Notes: generated by a model from the sequence alone, not told the origin. A DNA stretch of 64,000 nt from Paraburkholderia sp. D15 (GCF_029910215.1 NZ_CP110396.1:992001-1056000), one strand, 5' to 3'. Positions 1 through 10,440 are shown, numbered from the stretch's first letter. Numbers and translations are program-made.

Positions 1-133
1 GGTCGTTGCCCGCATTCAGCTTCGCGGCGGCAATCTTCGTATAGGGGTTCATGCTTCCGTCTCGTGCAAGCAGAACACACATGTCCTTCAGGTCCAGCGC
101 TGACGAGATCTCGTCACGGTTATGCAGGTTCAT
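1..133 (-). CDS. N-terminal fragment of an unrecognised protein, cut by window edge
   Basis: The first 44 codons of a minus-strand gene are present; the rest lies beyond the left edge. The peptide starts MNLHNRDEISSALDLKDMCV and shows no signal peptide or motif I recognise. The ATG is preceded by a GAGGAG-type ribosome-binding site about 5 nt upstream, which supports the start. It is divergent from the TetR-family pseudogene, with about 160 bp between them, so it is the natural target of that regulator. No function is assigned. Confidence 0.6.
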   Translation of the reverse strand, partial: MNLHNRDEISSALDLKDMCVLLARDGSMNPYTKIAAAKLNAGND

Positions 134-296
134 CGGTAGCTCCTCATCGGAATGGGTTGTTGCGGGATTCGAATACGCAGTACATTCATCGCAGGGATGT
201 CGCCGTTACGACGCCCATCGATTGCGTCCTTCGAATATCGGACAAATCGGTCTCGCTGACTATTCGCTTTTCTCGCGCACGCTTATCGGGTGGCAA

Positions 297-912
297 ATGG
301 ACGTAAACCCACGGAAATCGCCGCGTCAGGCCCGTGCGAAGGTCACGGTCGACGCAATCGTCGAGGCAACTATTCAGGTTTTGCTCGACGAAGGTTACGA
401 AAGCTTCACGACGGCGCGCGTCGCCGACCCGCGCAGGTGTCAGCATCGGCACGCTGTACCAGTACTACCCGAACAAGGCGGCGCTGGCCGTCGCGGTAGT
501 AGAGCGAAGCTGCGAGGAATTCTTGACCGCGTTCGGCAACGCGCTGGACACGCAGCGCTGTCCGTCATTGGACGATTGCATTCGCGCGTTGGTGGACCTC
601 GCATTTGCGCCGGATCACGTGACGCCGGAACGCCATCGCTGCGTGATCGAACTCGCACCGCGACTTGGCGTGGCGGATCGCCCCGAAGTCGTGAGGCAAG
701 CCACGGTCGGAATCATCGAAGCGGCGCTGGGGAGATATCCCGCGGACATCGCGCCGGAGATCGATCTCGCCACGGCGTCGATATTGATTGCCACAACACT
801 CGAGGCACTCGCCCACCGTGCAGTGCAAATGCAGGCGACTCGATCGCAGATCGAATCGCTTGCGATGGAAACCACGCGGCTCGTCACACGCTATCTCACG
901 CCACGCAATTAG
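297..912 (+). pseudogene. TetR/AcrR-family transcriptional regulator, frameshifted
   Basis: The N-terminal TetR DNA-binding segment (MDVNPRKSPRQARAKVTVDA onward, to TTARVAD) reads from ATG 297. The continuation of the helix-turn-helix (RAGVSIGTLYQYYPNKAAL) and the ligand-binding domain read in a different frame to the stop at 910-912. Removing one C from the GACCCG run near 426-431 restores the continuous motif TTARVAD-RAGVSIGTLYQYYPNKAAL, so a single-base insertion separates the halves. The rest of the 200-residue protein is intact, so the lesion is recent or a sequencing error. If real, the divergent gene at the left edge has lost its local repressor. Confidence 0.8.
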
Positions 913-991
913 TCAGGCACGTGACCTTCGTTCCCGCGCATGACATCGCGCGGCAACGAAGAGTACGTCACGACCGCGTTACATCAACACG

Positions 992-2722
992 TCATTGCGA
1001 CGCGCAGGTGAAACTCGACGCGGCATTCACATCGCCCGCGCCGTTATAGCGCGGGAAGGTCGGGTACTCGCAAAGCGGCCGCGTGCGTCCCGGCACGCCC
1101 GCCGTATCCGCGACCGTCTGCGCGGGCGGCGTGACGCCGTTTTCGACCCAGTTCTCCAACGTCGTGAGCGAATCCCACGAAGCGTTGAAGACCGAACTGA
1201 CCGCATGGCCGTAACCTGGAATCTCGTAGAACCGCACGAAATTGGCAACGGCGGAAACGCCCATGGTCGCCTGAAGGCGTTGATAGTACTGCTCGCTCGA
1301 ACGCGTGCTGACCAGTGCGTCGGCCATGCCATGCGCCATCAGGATCTTGCCGCCCTTTGCGTTGAACGCCGACAGATCCGTTTTGTTGACGTCCTGCAAC
1401 GCGGTCAACTGACTGATACGCGTCTGCAGGCTGCCTGGGTTTTGCGGATCGACAGTCAGCGAGTTGTAGTTCGGATCACGCGTGACGAAATAGCGTATCC
1501 ATTGATCCCAGAACACGCTCATGTACGGCGCCGTGTTGGGCATCGGCGAAGCGGGTTGCGATGTGCCCATGGCCAGCACTGTCACTGTCGGTTGCAATGG
1601 CGAGGCATTCGCAACGCCGAGATCCGCACCGTACACGTTGAATCCCGGGAATTGCGTCTCCCCGCTGGCTAACGGATAGCCGAACGTGATCGGCGTGTTG
1701 TACACGTTGAGCGCGGCAATCTGCGCATCGGACAGACACGTGTCGCCGGTGTCCGCGCCGCCCGGGCACCGCAACGGCGTGCCGTTGAGCGTCGCCGTCG
1801 ACGGATTGAACGTTGCATTACACGCGGCCACGTTGCTGATCAATCCGTCCGCTACGCCATCCAGGGCGTCGCAGGTCGCCAGCACCGCGTTGAGCAGCAC
1901 CTGACGCTTGGCTTGATCCAGATACGCGCCGGGCGCGGCGAACGCACGCGTGATGCGGCCGAACTGCAGGTCGAGACTCGCGGCCGCCCAGGCCGGATAC
2001 AGCACGATCGATCCATCCCAGTCTTGCGGCCAGCGTTGCACCACCGCGAGCGCTTCGCGGCCACCTGATGAACCGCCCGCGAAATAGGCCCGCTTCGGCG
2101 CATTGACTGCGTATCGCGCGTCGATCAGATAGACCGCTGCGTCGCGGGTCTTTTTCAATGCGTCGCCGGAGAAGTTCTGCACGGCCTCGTCATTGACGCC
2201 GAACGAGCCGTCCTCGCTGCCGAGCGCATTCGCCTGGTGCCCCGAGTCGCTGCCGAAGGTCGCGTAGCCTCGGCCGAGCGGCGTGAGTTGCGCAATCGGA
2301 CCAGCCGGTACATTGCCGGTAGGCGCCGGAATCGTGCCGTCATAACCGCCACCGCCGAACATCATGATCTTGTTGTTCCAGACGGTGGGCATCGCGACCT
2401 GAAATTTGATTTGCGGCGCTGCCGGATCGACCGGATTGATCGCACCGCTGACGAGACAGTATTCCCCCGTGGCCTGCGCGCCGGTACCCGACGCGGGCAT
2501 CGTGACCGCGGCAGTGACCGTTGCGCCCGTAGTAGGCAAACCGATGGATGCCGCCGGTACCGTTTTACCGGCGAGTTGCGCACAACTGAGCGGCGTGGCC
2601 ACAGGCGGATTAATACTGTTGTTACCGCAACCGCTGAGCGACAGCAGGGTCAGGACAGATGCAACGACTAGCGGGAATCCAATGCCGCCCAATCTTGACC
2701 GGGCGTTGTGCTTCTTCTGCAT
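992..2722 (-). CDS. Tannase/feruloyl esterase-family lipoprotein
   Basis: A 576-residue alpha/beta-hydrolase of the tannase/feruloyl esterase family. The N-terminus is a lipoprotein signal (lipobox LSLSGC), so it is probably anchored in the cell envelope. The nucleophile elbow is AGGSSGGREAL; an Asp-bearing HGMADALVS segment and a PGYGHAVSS segment supply the likely acid and His. In the usual family motif (CS-D-HC) a cysteine precedes the Ser and another follows the His, forming a disulphide; here both are replaced (Gly and Ala). The start at 2722 has GGAG upstream and puts the signal peptide first; an in-frame extension to 2827 exists but is less likely. The substrate is probably an aromatic or other ester; the exact one is unknown. 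Confidence 0.8.
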   Translation of the reverse strand: MQKKHNARSRLGGIGFPLVVASVLTLLSLSGCGNNSINPPVATPLSCAQLAGKTVPAASIGLPTTGATVTAAVTMPASGTGAQATGEYCLVSGAINPVDPAAPQIKFQVAMPTVWNNKIMMFGGGGYDGTIPAPTGNVPAGPIAQLTPLGRGYATFGSDSGHQANALGSEDGSFGVNDEAVQNFSGDALKKTRDAAVYLIDARYAVNAPKRAYFAGGSSGGREALAVVQRWPQDWDGSIVLYPAWAAASLDLQFGRITRAFAAPGAYLDQAKRQVLLNAVLATCDALDGVADGLISNVAACNATFNPSTATLNGTPLRCPGGADTGDTCLSDAQIAALNVYNTPITFGYPLASGETQFPGFNVYGADLGVANASPLQPTVTVLAMGTSQPASPMPNTAPYMSVFWDQWIRYFVTRDPNYNSLTVDPQNPGSLQTRISQLTALQDVNKTDLSAFNAKGGKILMAHGMADALVSTRSSEQYYQRLQATMGVSAVANFVRFYEIPGYGHAVSSVFNASWDSLTTLENWVENGVTPPAQTVADTAGVPGRTRPLCEYPTFPRYNGAGDVNAASSFTCASQ

Positions 2723-2968
2723 GGCGTGTCTCCGTTCGTTGGATGGTGCGGCCATCACTCTTGCTGGCGCGATGAGACGTGATGAGGACGCCACGCAAAT
2801 CTGCGTGCTGTGCAGCATGGCTGTCAATAGGCATACGGCAATTATCTTGCATCGATTTCGAATGCACTTCTATTCGAATCGAAAGGCATCCGAATGCTCG
2901 ATTAACTTTACCGATAAGCCGATTCACATTACGCAAGTTTTACGGAAAAAGAAAAACACAAAGACAGC

Positions 2969-2998
2969 TTGTCGTTCATAAACGCCATCCTCTACACT
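2969..2998 (+). promoter_or_regulatory. Possible sigma-70 promoter in the 2723-3132 gap
   Basis: The 410-bp intergenic region between the divergent tannase-family gene and the secreted-protein gene is visibly AT-rich. On the plus strand TTGTCG (2969-2974) and TACACT (2993-2998) lie 18 bp apart and could drive the gene starting at 3133. This is a weak, pattern-only call. I see no gene in the gap. Confidence 0.3.
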
Positions 2999-3132
2999 GC
3001 CGCTGCGTTCCAGTGCAGTAGATATGCGTATTGAGCAAGCGGGCTCGGAGACAACTTTTTCCGCATCATTTTGTTCTCCTGGTGAGCACCGCGGCAGCGT
3101 CGTCAAATCAAAACACTCAGGGAGCATCCGCC

Positions 3133-3669
3133 GTGTCGGCTTTAAACTTTCGCAAACACCATGGAGCGCGGCGATACATTGCGTCGTCGGGTCTTTCGCT
3201 TGGTCTTTCTCTCGCACTCGCCGCCCTCTCCGGCAGCGCCCATGCCGACGACGCGCAGCAATGCAGCGCCAACGCGGGAACATTGCTGGTCGGTCAGGTC
3301 GTTTCTCCGCCGAAGTTCAAACACGGCACGTATCTCAAGGGCGTCGAGCTCTCGCACACGCATGTGACCATCAAGGGCGACGCGGACGGACAGAACTACG
3401 ATGTCGCGATCGACAACGTGTTCGCATCCGGTTATCAGCAGAACACGCCCGTCGTGCCGCCGCCGCTGGACAGCATCGCGGTGGGAGACCGGCTGGAATT
3501 GTGCGGCATTCCCTACCAGGGCGGCATTCACTGGGTTCACACCAATTGCGGCGATACGCCCACACCGCAAGATCCGAATGGCTGGCTGAAAGAGATTGCG
3601 GCGGACGGGACGGTCGGCCCGAGCCTGGAAGATAGTCAGCAATACTGCTATTTGTGGCCGAGCAAATAG
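3133..3669 (+). CDS. Secreted protein of unknown function
   Basis: I chose the GTG at 3133 because AGGGAG sits about 8 nt upstream and the start leads straight into a basic N-terminus and a hydrophobic stretch (SGLSLGLSLALAALSGSAHA) ending in a good signal-peptidase I site. An in-frame ATG at 3031 would bury that signal. The mature protein (about 135 residues) has four cysteines (CSANAG, ELCGIP, TNCGDT, QYCYLW), probably two disulphides, and a conserved-looking segment GGIHWVHTNCGDTP. It resembles small exported proteins of unknown function. It is followed after 48 bp by the histidine phosphatase gene, perhaps cotranscribed. Confidence 0.65.
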   Translation: MSALNFRKHHGARRYIASSGLSLGLSLALAALSGSAHADDAQQCSANAGTLLVGQVVSPPKFKHGTYLKGVELSHTHVTIKGDADGQNYDVAIDNVFASGYQQNTPVVPPPLDSIAVGDRLELCGIPYQGGIHWVHTNCGDTPTPQDPNGWLKEIAADGTVGPSLEDSQQYCYLWPSK

Positions 3670-3717
3670 AACACCGAGTTCTCCGCTGGTGCTGGCTCTT
3701 CGGAAAAGGATGCCGTG

Positions 3718-4230
3718 ATGAAACCCTCGAAACTGTTGATCATTCGCCACGGCGAAAAACCCGGCGACCCGGCGGTCGATGCGAGCTCGGACGGCATCGA
3801 TCTGTCCACGCGAGGATATGAACGCGCCGGCGCATTGGCACCCTACGCGCCGGCGACTTTCGGAAAAATAGACTTTCTGTTCGCGACCAGGGCGTCGCAG
3901 CATAGCAATCGGCCGGTGGAAACCATCACGCCGTTGGCGCGGCAGATTGGCGTCGAGATCGACCACAGCTTTTCCGACAAGGACTATGCGAAGCTTGCCG
4001 CCCTACTGACGAGCGACAATCAATATGCCGGCAAACAGGTGCTGGTCTGCTGGCACCACGGCACGATTGCCGAACTTGTCACCGCGCTGGGCGCCGTGCC
4101 GCCGGTGCCGCATTGGCCTTCCACGACGTTCGACCGGGTGTGGATACTGGAAAGCGCCGCCAACGGCGGCGCTCTGCCTCCCGTTCAGAACCTGCCTCAA
4201 CGTTTGCTGTTTGGCGACGAACCCACGTGA
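3718..4230 (+). CDS. Histidine phosphatase-family protein (phosphoglycerate mutase-like)
   Basis: A 170-residue protein with the RHG signature of the histidine phosphatase superfamily (LLIIRHGEKPGD, residues 6-17); His of RHG is the phospho-acceptor. A second candidate catalytic His lies in VLVCWHHGTI near residue 110. It is shorter than phosphoglycerate mutases and closer to SixA-type single-domain phosphatases. The ATG at 3718 is preceded by AAAAGGA. Substrate unknown. Cytoplasmic; no signal peptide. Confidence 0.75.
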   Translation: MKPSKLLIIRHGEKPGDPAVDASSDGIDLSTRGYERAGALAPYAPATFGKIDFLFATRASQHSNRPVETITPLARQIGVEIDHSFSDKDYAKLAALLTSDNQYAGKQVLVCWHHGTIAELVTALGAVPPVPHWPSTTFDRVWILESAANGGALPPVQNLPQRLLFGDEPT

Positions 4231-4271
4231 GCGGCAGTTAGTTCGGTGAATTGCCACCGCATTGCAGATGC

Positions 4272-4309
4272 GTTGCCGATTAGTTGCCGATTAGTTGCCG
4301 ATTAGTTGC
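4272..4309 (+). repeat. 11-bp tandem repeat, about 3.5 copies
   Basis: The unit GTTGCCGATTA occurs three times head to tail (4272-4304) and is followed by a partial copy GTTGC. It lies in the 94-bp gap between the convergent histidine phosphatase and dgdA genes, so it is outside coding sequence. The perfect copies suggest recent slippage. Confidence 0.9.
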
Positions 4310-4324
4310 AAGCGAGAGGAACGG

Positions 4325-5665
<1,341 letters not shown>

Positions 5666-5680
5666 CTAGGTGGCTCTCTG

Positions 5681-5693
5681 GTTTCATGGAAAC
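5681..5693. promoter_or_regulatory. Candidate DgdR operator
   Basis: GTTTC-ATG-GAAAC is a perfect inverted repeat in the 78-bp dgdA/dgdR intergenic region, 12 bp upstream of the dgdR ATG. DgdR-family regulators act on the divergent dgdA promoter, and this is the only clear palindrome there. Assignment is by position only. Confidence 0.5.
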
Positions 5694-5704
5694 GAATAGT
5701 TCTT

Positions 5705-6589
5705 ATGGAAGCTAGAAGCGAGACTAATATCTTGAGCCTCTCACTCGAAATCGATCTGCTGCGTTCGTTCGTGGTCGTGGCTGAAGTCCGGGCCTTGAGT
5801 CGCGCCGCCAGTCGCGTCGGGCGCACCCAGTCTGCGTTGAGCCAGCAGATGAAGCGCCTCGAGGAAATCGTCGATCAGCCGCTGTTTCAGCGCACCGGGC
5901 GGGGCGTCGTGTTGACCAATCCCGGCGAACGCTTGCTGGTCCACGCCCAGCGGATCCTGCGTCTGCATGACGAGGCGCTGGCCGATCTGTCGGGAAAGGG
6001 CTTGTCGGGGACCATCCGGTTCGGTTGCCCCGACGATTACGCAGCGGTTTTCCTGCCGCATTTATTGCGGCAGTTTTCCAGCCAGCATCCGCAGGCGCTG
6101 GTGGAAGTGGTGTGTGCGCCCACGCCGCGATTGATCGAGCAACTGGACATGCACGCGCTGGATCTCGCGATGATTTCGTTGCCGGAAGAGACACCGGACA
6201 TCGATGTGATCCGGCGTGAACCGCTGGTATGGGTGGGCTGCGCAGGGATGAATGCCGCGCATTTCGATCCGTTGCCGTTGGCGCTTTCGGATCCCGATAC
6301 GCTCGACCACGTCGCGGCTTGCGAGGCGTTGAATCGTGCCGGGCGCGCGTATCGCATCGCGTATGCGAGCAGCAGTCTCGCAGGGTTGACTGCGTTGGTG
6401 CGATCAGGTCAGGCTTTAGCCGTCGTCACGCAGACCGCTGTCGCTTCAGATCTTTGCGTCATTCACGACGACCCGGGATTGCCGGCGCTGCCGAGTATCG
6501 GCATTTCGCTGAAGTTCGAACGGGGACGGCCTTCACATTTGACCGCGGTCTTTGCAGAACATATTCGCGGGATGTTGCCGATGCTTTGA
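5705..6589 (+). CDS. dgdR: LysR-family regulator of dgdA
   Basis: A 294-residue LysR-type regulator with an N-terminal winged helix-turn-helix (AASRVGRTQSALSQQMKRLEE, approx. residues 28-48, split here only by naming) and a C-terminal ligand-binding domain. It is adjacent and divergent to dgdA, the arrangement known in B. cepacia, where DgdR represses dgdA unless 2-methylalanine or a similar inducer is present. The ATG at 5705 gives a normal N-terminus (MEARSETNILSLSLEIDLLR); the open frame upstream only mirrors dgdA. Confidence 0.88.
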   Translation: MEARSETNILSLSLEIDLLRSFVVVAEVRALSRAASRVGRTQSALSQQMKRLEEIVDQPLFQRTGRGVVLTNPGERLLVHAQRILRLHDEALADLSGKGLSGTIRFGCPDDYAAVFLPHLLRQFSSQHPQALVEVVCAPTPRLIEQLDMHALDLAMISLPEETPDIDVIRREPLVWVGCAGMNAAHFDPLPLALSDPDTLDHVAACEALNRAGRAYRIAYASSSLAGLTALVRSGQALAVVTQTAVASDLCVIHDDPGLPALPSIGISLKFERGRPSHLTAVFAEHIRGMLPML

Positions 6590-6630
6590 GCGCGCACTGG
6601 GTAGCGCCCGTTCAAGGCGCACCATTACCC

Positions 6631-8340
6631 TCAGTCAAGTTGAAGACAGCAGAGATTGCCCTCGCGGCGGGCGTGCTTCAATAGCGTCGGCGACAGCAAT
6701 CCGCACTGCGCAACGACGCTGTGCGCCCCGGCCTCTTTCAACATCTTGATCGATGCCTCGCCGGGATAGTCGATGCCGAACGCCTGATCGTTGATGTAGT
6801 CCGACTGCAATGGCTCGCGCAGGCCGTCGAAGGCAAAGAAGGTCAGGTTGTCGATCACCAGATGACGAGCGCCGTCGCCCTGAATGTGGCATTGCGCGGC
6901 AAACGCGCGAATCTGGTCTCGCTGTCGGCCATAGCCCAGCGCCGGAATCGACAGAGGCTGCCCCGGCAATCCGACCGGTGCGGCGTGCAGATTAGCGATC
7001 GTCGGCGGCATGACTTTCGACAACAGCAATCCTGCGCTACCCACGAAGAGCAGCGTCAACGGCAGCAGCACGGCGAGAGTGAGCGTTCTGAAGATTCGCG
7101 CCGGCAACAGCGAGCCGAGCGCCGCGAGAGACAGGACGGCAAGCAGCGCCGCAAGCGGAATCGCGAGCGTACCGGTATAGAAGTTCCACAAGCGATACAT
7201 GGCCATATGGCCGAAAAGACCGAGCCACAGGGCCGCGATACAACACGTCGGACCATCCAGTCGACGCGACCGCAGTTTCAGCACAAAACCCAGCGGCGGC
7301 AAAATCGCGGCGACACCGAATGCCGCGATCACCACGGCGCGAATGAACGGGTTGATCCACGCGACTAGCGGTAGCGCGGCGACGCCCGGCGCTGCCGCCA
7401 GCCACGCGGACTGATACTGGTCGGCAAAAACCAGTTGATCGAGCATGGCGCCAGGCGCCGAGAGAACATTCGTCCAAAGCGCGCAGACGAATGCCAGCGG
7501 ATTGGAAAGCAACAGACCCGGCGGCGTCATCAGTGCAAGCCACTGCGACGAAAACATTGGTGCGCCGGGGCACTTCGTCAAGGCACTCGCGAAAAGCAGG
7601 CTTTGCCACACCGTCGCGAGTACGAACGCGCCCAGCACAAGCGCCAATGCGCGGCTATGCCGCCAGAAACACAGTACGCACGACGTCAACACCACCGGAA
7701 TGAAGAACAGGGTTTTGGGGTGCGTGTAGAAGAAGGCGGAAACCACAACGCAAAACAGGATCACGCTGGCAATCAGGCCAACGCGGCCCTCTCGGCCACT
7801 CGTGCCTGTGCGCCCTGCAATGCGTGCCGTCAACGCAGGCAGACACAGGAATGCGATCAGGAGCAGCAGAATGACCTGTTCGCCGCGCGCCATGACCATC
7901 GTCATTGGCAGCACGCCCAGTCCGACGATCGACGCGATGGCGGCGAGCAATGCCCAGTGCAATTGCTTCGGCTTGGTCAGTATGCGGACGGCGGTCGCGG
8001 TGAGCGCGAGCCAGCACAGATCGGCGATCATGCCGAGAAGACGTATGCCGAGCGGCGTCGCGTGACCATAGACGATGTCATAGACGAACGCGCCTGGATA
8101 CAGCAGCGCGGGAACGCTGCGCAAATAGTTTCTATCGCACTGGGGAAGGAGCGTGTTGTACTCCCAGCCATTCGAGAAAAACGCCCCACGCATCATTTTC
8201 GTGGCGGCTTCGTCGCTATAGACGGGGACGAATAAGCCCGCCGCCACGATCGCCAGAAACACAGTCAATACGATCACAACCAGAGCAATGAGAAAGAACG
8301 AGTTCTGTTTGCTCTGCAAATCGGCGGGCTTTGATGTCAT
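6631..8340 (-). CDS. Polytopic membrane protein, probable GT-C-type glycosyltransferase
   Basis: A 569-residue protein with roughly ten to twelve hydrophobic segments and a C-terminal periplasmic-type domain (from about residue 450). The first extracytoplasmic loop after TM1 carries a Asp-Glu pair (PVYSDEAATKMM, near residue 42), the place where GT-C transferases such as ArnT and PMT-like enzymes have a catalytic acidic residue. It is the last gene of the minus-strand glycan operon, 58 bp after the aminotransferase. By analogy with ArnT it would move a sugar from undecaprenyl phosphate to a periplasmic acceptor. Family assignment is inferred from topology and neighbourhood, not from a named motif. 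Confidence 0.6.
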   Translation of the reverse strand: MTSKPADLQSKQNSFFLIALVVIVLTVFLAIVAAGLFVPVYSDEAATKMMRGAFFSNGWEYNTLLPQCDRNYLRSVPALLYPGAFVYDIVYGHATPLGIRLLGMIADLCWLALTATAVRILTKPKQLHWALLAAIASIVGLGVLPMTMVMARGEQVILLLLIAFLCLPALTARIAGRTGTSGREGRVGLIASVILFCVVVSAFFYTHPKTLFFIPVVLTSCVLCFWRHSRALALVLGAFVLATVWQSLLFASALTKCPGAPMFSSQWLALMTPPGLLLSNPLAFVCALWTNVLSAPGAMLDQLVFADQYQSAWLAAAPGVAALPLVAWINPFIRAVVIAAFGVAAILPPLGFVLKLRSRRLDGPTCCIAALWLGLFGHMAMYRLWNFYTGTLAIPLAALLAVLSLAALGSLLPARIFRTLTLAVLLPLTLLFVGSAGLLLSKVMPPTIANLHAAPVGLPGQPLSIPALGYGRQRDQIRAFAAQCHIQGDGARHLVIDNLTFFAFDGLREPLQSDYINDQAFGIDYPGEASIKMLKEAGAHSVVAQCGLLSPTLLKHARREGNLCCLQLD

Positions 8341-8398
8341 GAAAAGTTATTGTCGCTAGCCAGGAAAAACATATCCGGCAGAAAATCGATTAATGCGA

Positions 8399-9562
8399 TT
8401 AGTGGCCGCCGGCGTTCTCTATGGCTCGGGCAAGTGCGTCCACGACATGCACCTGCTGTTCGTTCGTCAGACCGATCCACATCGGCAGGCGGATCAGACG
8501 GCTGGACATGTCGTCCGTCACCGGCAGTTCGCCATGTGAGCGTCCGAGGTTCTGACCGGCCGGCGCGGAATGGAGCGGGACATAGTGAAACACCGCGTGA
8601 ATGCCTTCCGATTTCAGCGAGCCGAGAACACGTTGCCGATCGGTCTTCCGGTCCAGAATCACGTAGTACATGTGGCCGTTATGCACGCATTCAGCCGGAA
8701 TCACCGGGCGCCTAAGCACGCCCGCCGTCTCGAACCGCGCGAGCAGCGCGTGATACGTGTCCCAGATCGCGAGCCGGCGCTGGGTGAGATCGGTGGCCTC
8801 TTCGAGCTGGGCACATAGAAATGCCGCCGTCAGTTCGCTCGGCAAAAAAGACGACCCGATCGACTGCCACGTGTACTTGTCCACTTCGCCGCGGAAAAAA
8901 CGGCTGCGATCGGTGCCCTTTTCACGAATGATCTCGGCTTGCAGGCGCAAGTCTTCGCGATTGACGAGCAGCGCACCGCCTTCGCCGCTGATCACATTCT
9001 TCGTTTCATGAAAGCTGTATGCGCCGAGCTGGCCGAGGGCGCCCAGTTGCCGCCCTTTGTATGTCGCCACCACGCCTTGAGCCGCATCTTCCACGACGAT
9101 GAGACCGTGGCGGTCGGCGATTGCCAGGATGGTGTCCATTTCGCACGCGACACCCGCGTAATGGACGACGGCAATGGCGCGGGTGCGGGGCGTGATGGCC
9201 GCTTCCACCAGCTGTTCGTCGAGATTGAGCGTGTCCGCGCGGATATCGACGAAGACGGGCACGGCGCCGCGCAAGGCAAACGCATTGGCCGTCGACACAA
9301 ATGTGTACGACGGCATGATCACTTCGTCGCCGGGTTGCAGATCCAGCAGCAGCGCGGCCATCTCCAGCGCGGCCGTGCACGAGTGGGTCAGCAATGCCTG
9401 CAGCGAACCCGTGCTGGCCTCCAGCATCGCGTGGCAGCGTTTGGTGAACGGTCCGTCGCCGGCGAGGTGTCCCAACCCATGGGCCTCGGCGATGTAAGTG
9501 ACTTCCTTGCCCGTCATGTACGGACGATTGAATGGAATCGCGAAAGAGGGAGCGGTCATCAT
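8399..9562 (-). CDS. wecE: dTDP-4-amino-4,6-dideoxygalactose transaminase (WecE/RffA-like)
   Basis: A 387-residue DegT/DnrJ/EryC1-family aminotransferase very close to enterobacterial WecE: IPFNRPYMTGKE at the N-terminus, EVIMPSYTFVSTANAF, VVHYAGVACEMD and VVEDAAQGV, with the PLP lysine in SFHETKNVISGEGGA (near residue 182). WecE converts dTDP-4-keto-6-deoxyglucose to dTDP-Fuc4N using glutamate. The start may be 9562 or the adjacent ATG at 9559; the gene follows the methyltransferase stop by 5 bp. No sugar dehydratase is in this operon, so the keto-sugar must come from elsewhere (for example RmlAB). In this context the amino sugar would be formylated by the neighbouring enzyme. Confidence 0.87.
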   Translation of the reverse strand: MMTAPSFAIPFNRPYMTGKEVTYIAEAHGLGHLAGDGPFTKRCHAMLEASTGSLQALLTHSCTAALEMAALLLDLQPGDEVIMPSYTFVSTANAFALRGAVPVFVDIRADTLNLDEQLVEAAITPRTRAIAVVHYAGVACEMDTILAIADRHGLIVVEDAAQGVVATYKGRQLGALGQLGAYSFHETKNVISGEGGALLVNREDLRLQAEIIREKGTDRSRFFRGEVDKYTWQSIGSSFLPSELTAAFLCAQLEEATDLTQRRLAIWDTYHALLARFETAGVLRRPVIPAECVHNGHMYYVILDRKTDRQRVLGSLKSEGIHAVFHYVPLHSAPAGQNLGRSHGELPVTDDMSSRLIRLPMWIGLTNEQQVHVVDALARAIENAGGH

Positions 9563-9567
9563 TAATC

Positions 9568-10440
9568 TCAGCTGTTCTTTTGAGCCACAATCAGCAGGGA
9601 GCCGCCGAATGGAATGCGCAGGCCCCACCGGATAAATGCACTTTCGACGGCCATGACGCCCTCGAGGATGCCATTCGTGACCCGGCCGAGTCGAAGGTCG
9701 GCGGTGATGTCGTAATCAGCGTCGTCGACACGAGGGCGCCGCCGTGTCAGGTACATGAGCGGAAACAGCAGGCTGACGAACGAAGTCATCAACCGGACCG
9801 TAAATCCGGCGTCCTGCAGTTTTTGACGAATTTCGGCCGCGCGGTAACGCCTCACGTGACACGCCTGCTCGTCCTGCTGGCTCCACATGAACGGATGCTG
9901 CGGGACGGTGAGGATCACATGCCCTGCCGGTACGAGGGCACGATGCATTTCCGACAGCACGCGTTCGTCTTCCTCGATATGTTCGATCACGTCGAACGCG
10001 CCCATTACGCTGAATTCGCGAACGAACGGAATATGCCGCGCATCCATCTGATAGAACGATGCACGCGGCACGCGTCCAGCAGCAAAAGTCAGCGCCTCCG
10101 GGTAGATTTCCGTGGCGGAAAATTGCGTGGCGGGGAAGGCATTGGCGAGTCCCGACAATACGTAGCCCGTGCCGCAACCGATCTCGCAGAAATGCGCGCC
10201 GGGCGTCATGTATCGAGAAGCGGCCCAGACGATGAGCCGGTTGCGCGCCCTGAACCAGAAGTTGCGCTCTTCGACTTCGGCAAGACGTTCGAAATATTCG
10301 GGACGAAATCCGCTGGTCGAATTCGACAGGCTGGGGCTCAACGAGAGAACACCACCCACGGTCGGCGCAGTTGCGCCGCAAGCGCCGCAATGCCACGCAT
10401 CGTCGACGTTAGCCTCTCCACATCCTGGACAAACTTTCAT
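9568..10440 (-). CDS. SAM-dependent methyltransferase with N-terminal zinc ribbon
   Basis: A 290-residue class I methyltransferase. The N-terminus has a four-cysteine zinc-ribbon-like knuckle (C4, C7, C18, C21). Motif I is FCEIGCGTGYVL (near residue 92), and GAFDVIEHIEED and GHVILTVPQHPFMW match methyltransferase motifs of the Methyltransf_11/23 type. The ATG overlaps the TGA of the GtrA-like gene (ATGA), so the two are translationally coupled. Its place among sugar-nucleotide and lipid-carrier enzymes suggests O- or N-methylation of a sugar or of the carrier-linked glycan; the substrate cannot be read from sequence. Confidence 0.75.
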   Translation of the reverse strand: MKVCPGCGEANVDDAWHCGACGATAPTVGGVLSLSPSLSNSTSGFRPEYFERLAEVEERNFWFRARNRLIVWAASRYMTPGAHFCEIGCGTGYVLSGLANAFPATQFSATEIYPEALTFAAGRVPRASFYQMDARHIPFVREFSVMGAFDVIEHIEEDERVLSEMHRALVPAGHVILTVPQHPFMWSQQDEQACHVRRYRAAEIRQKLQDAGFTVRLMTSFVSLLFPLMYLTRRRPRVDDADYDITADLRLGRVTNGILEGVMAVESAFIRWGLRIPFGGSLLIVAQKNS

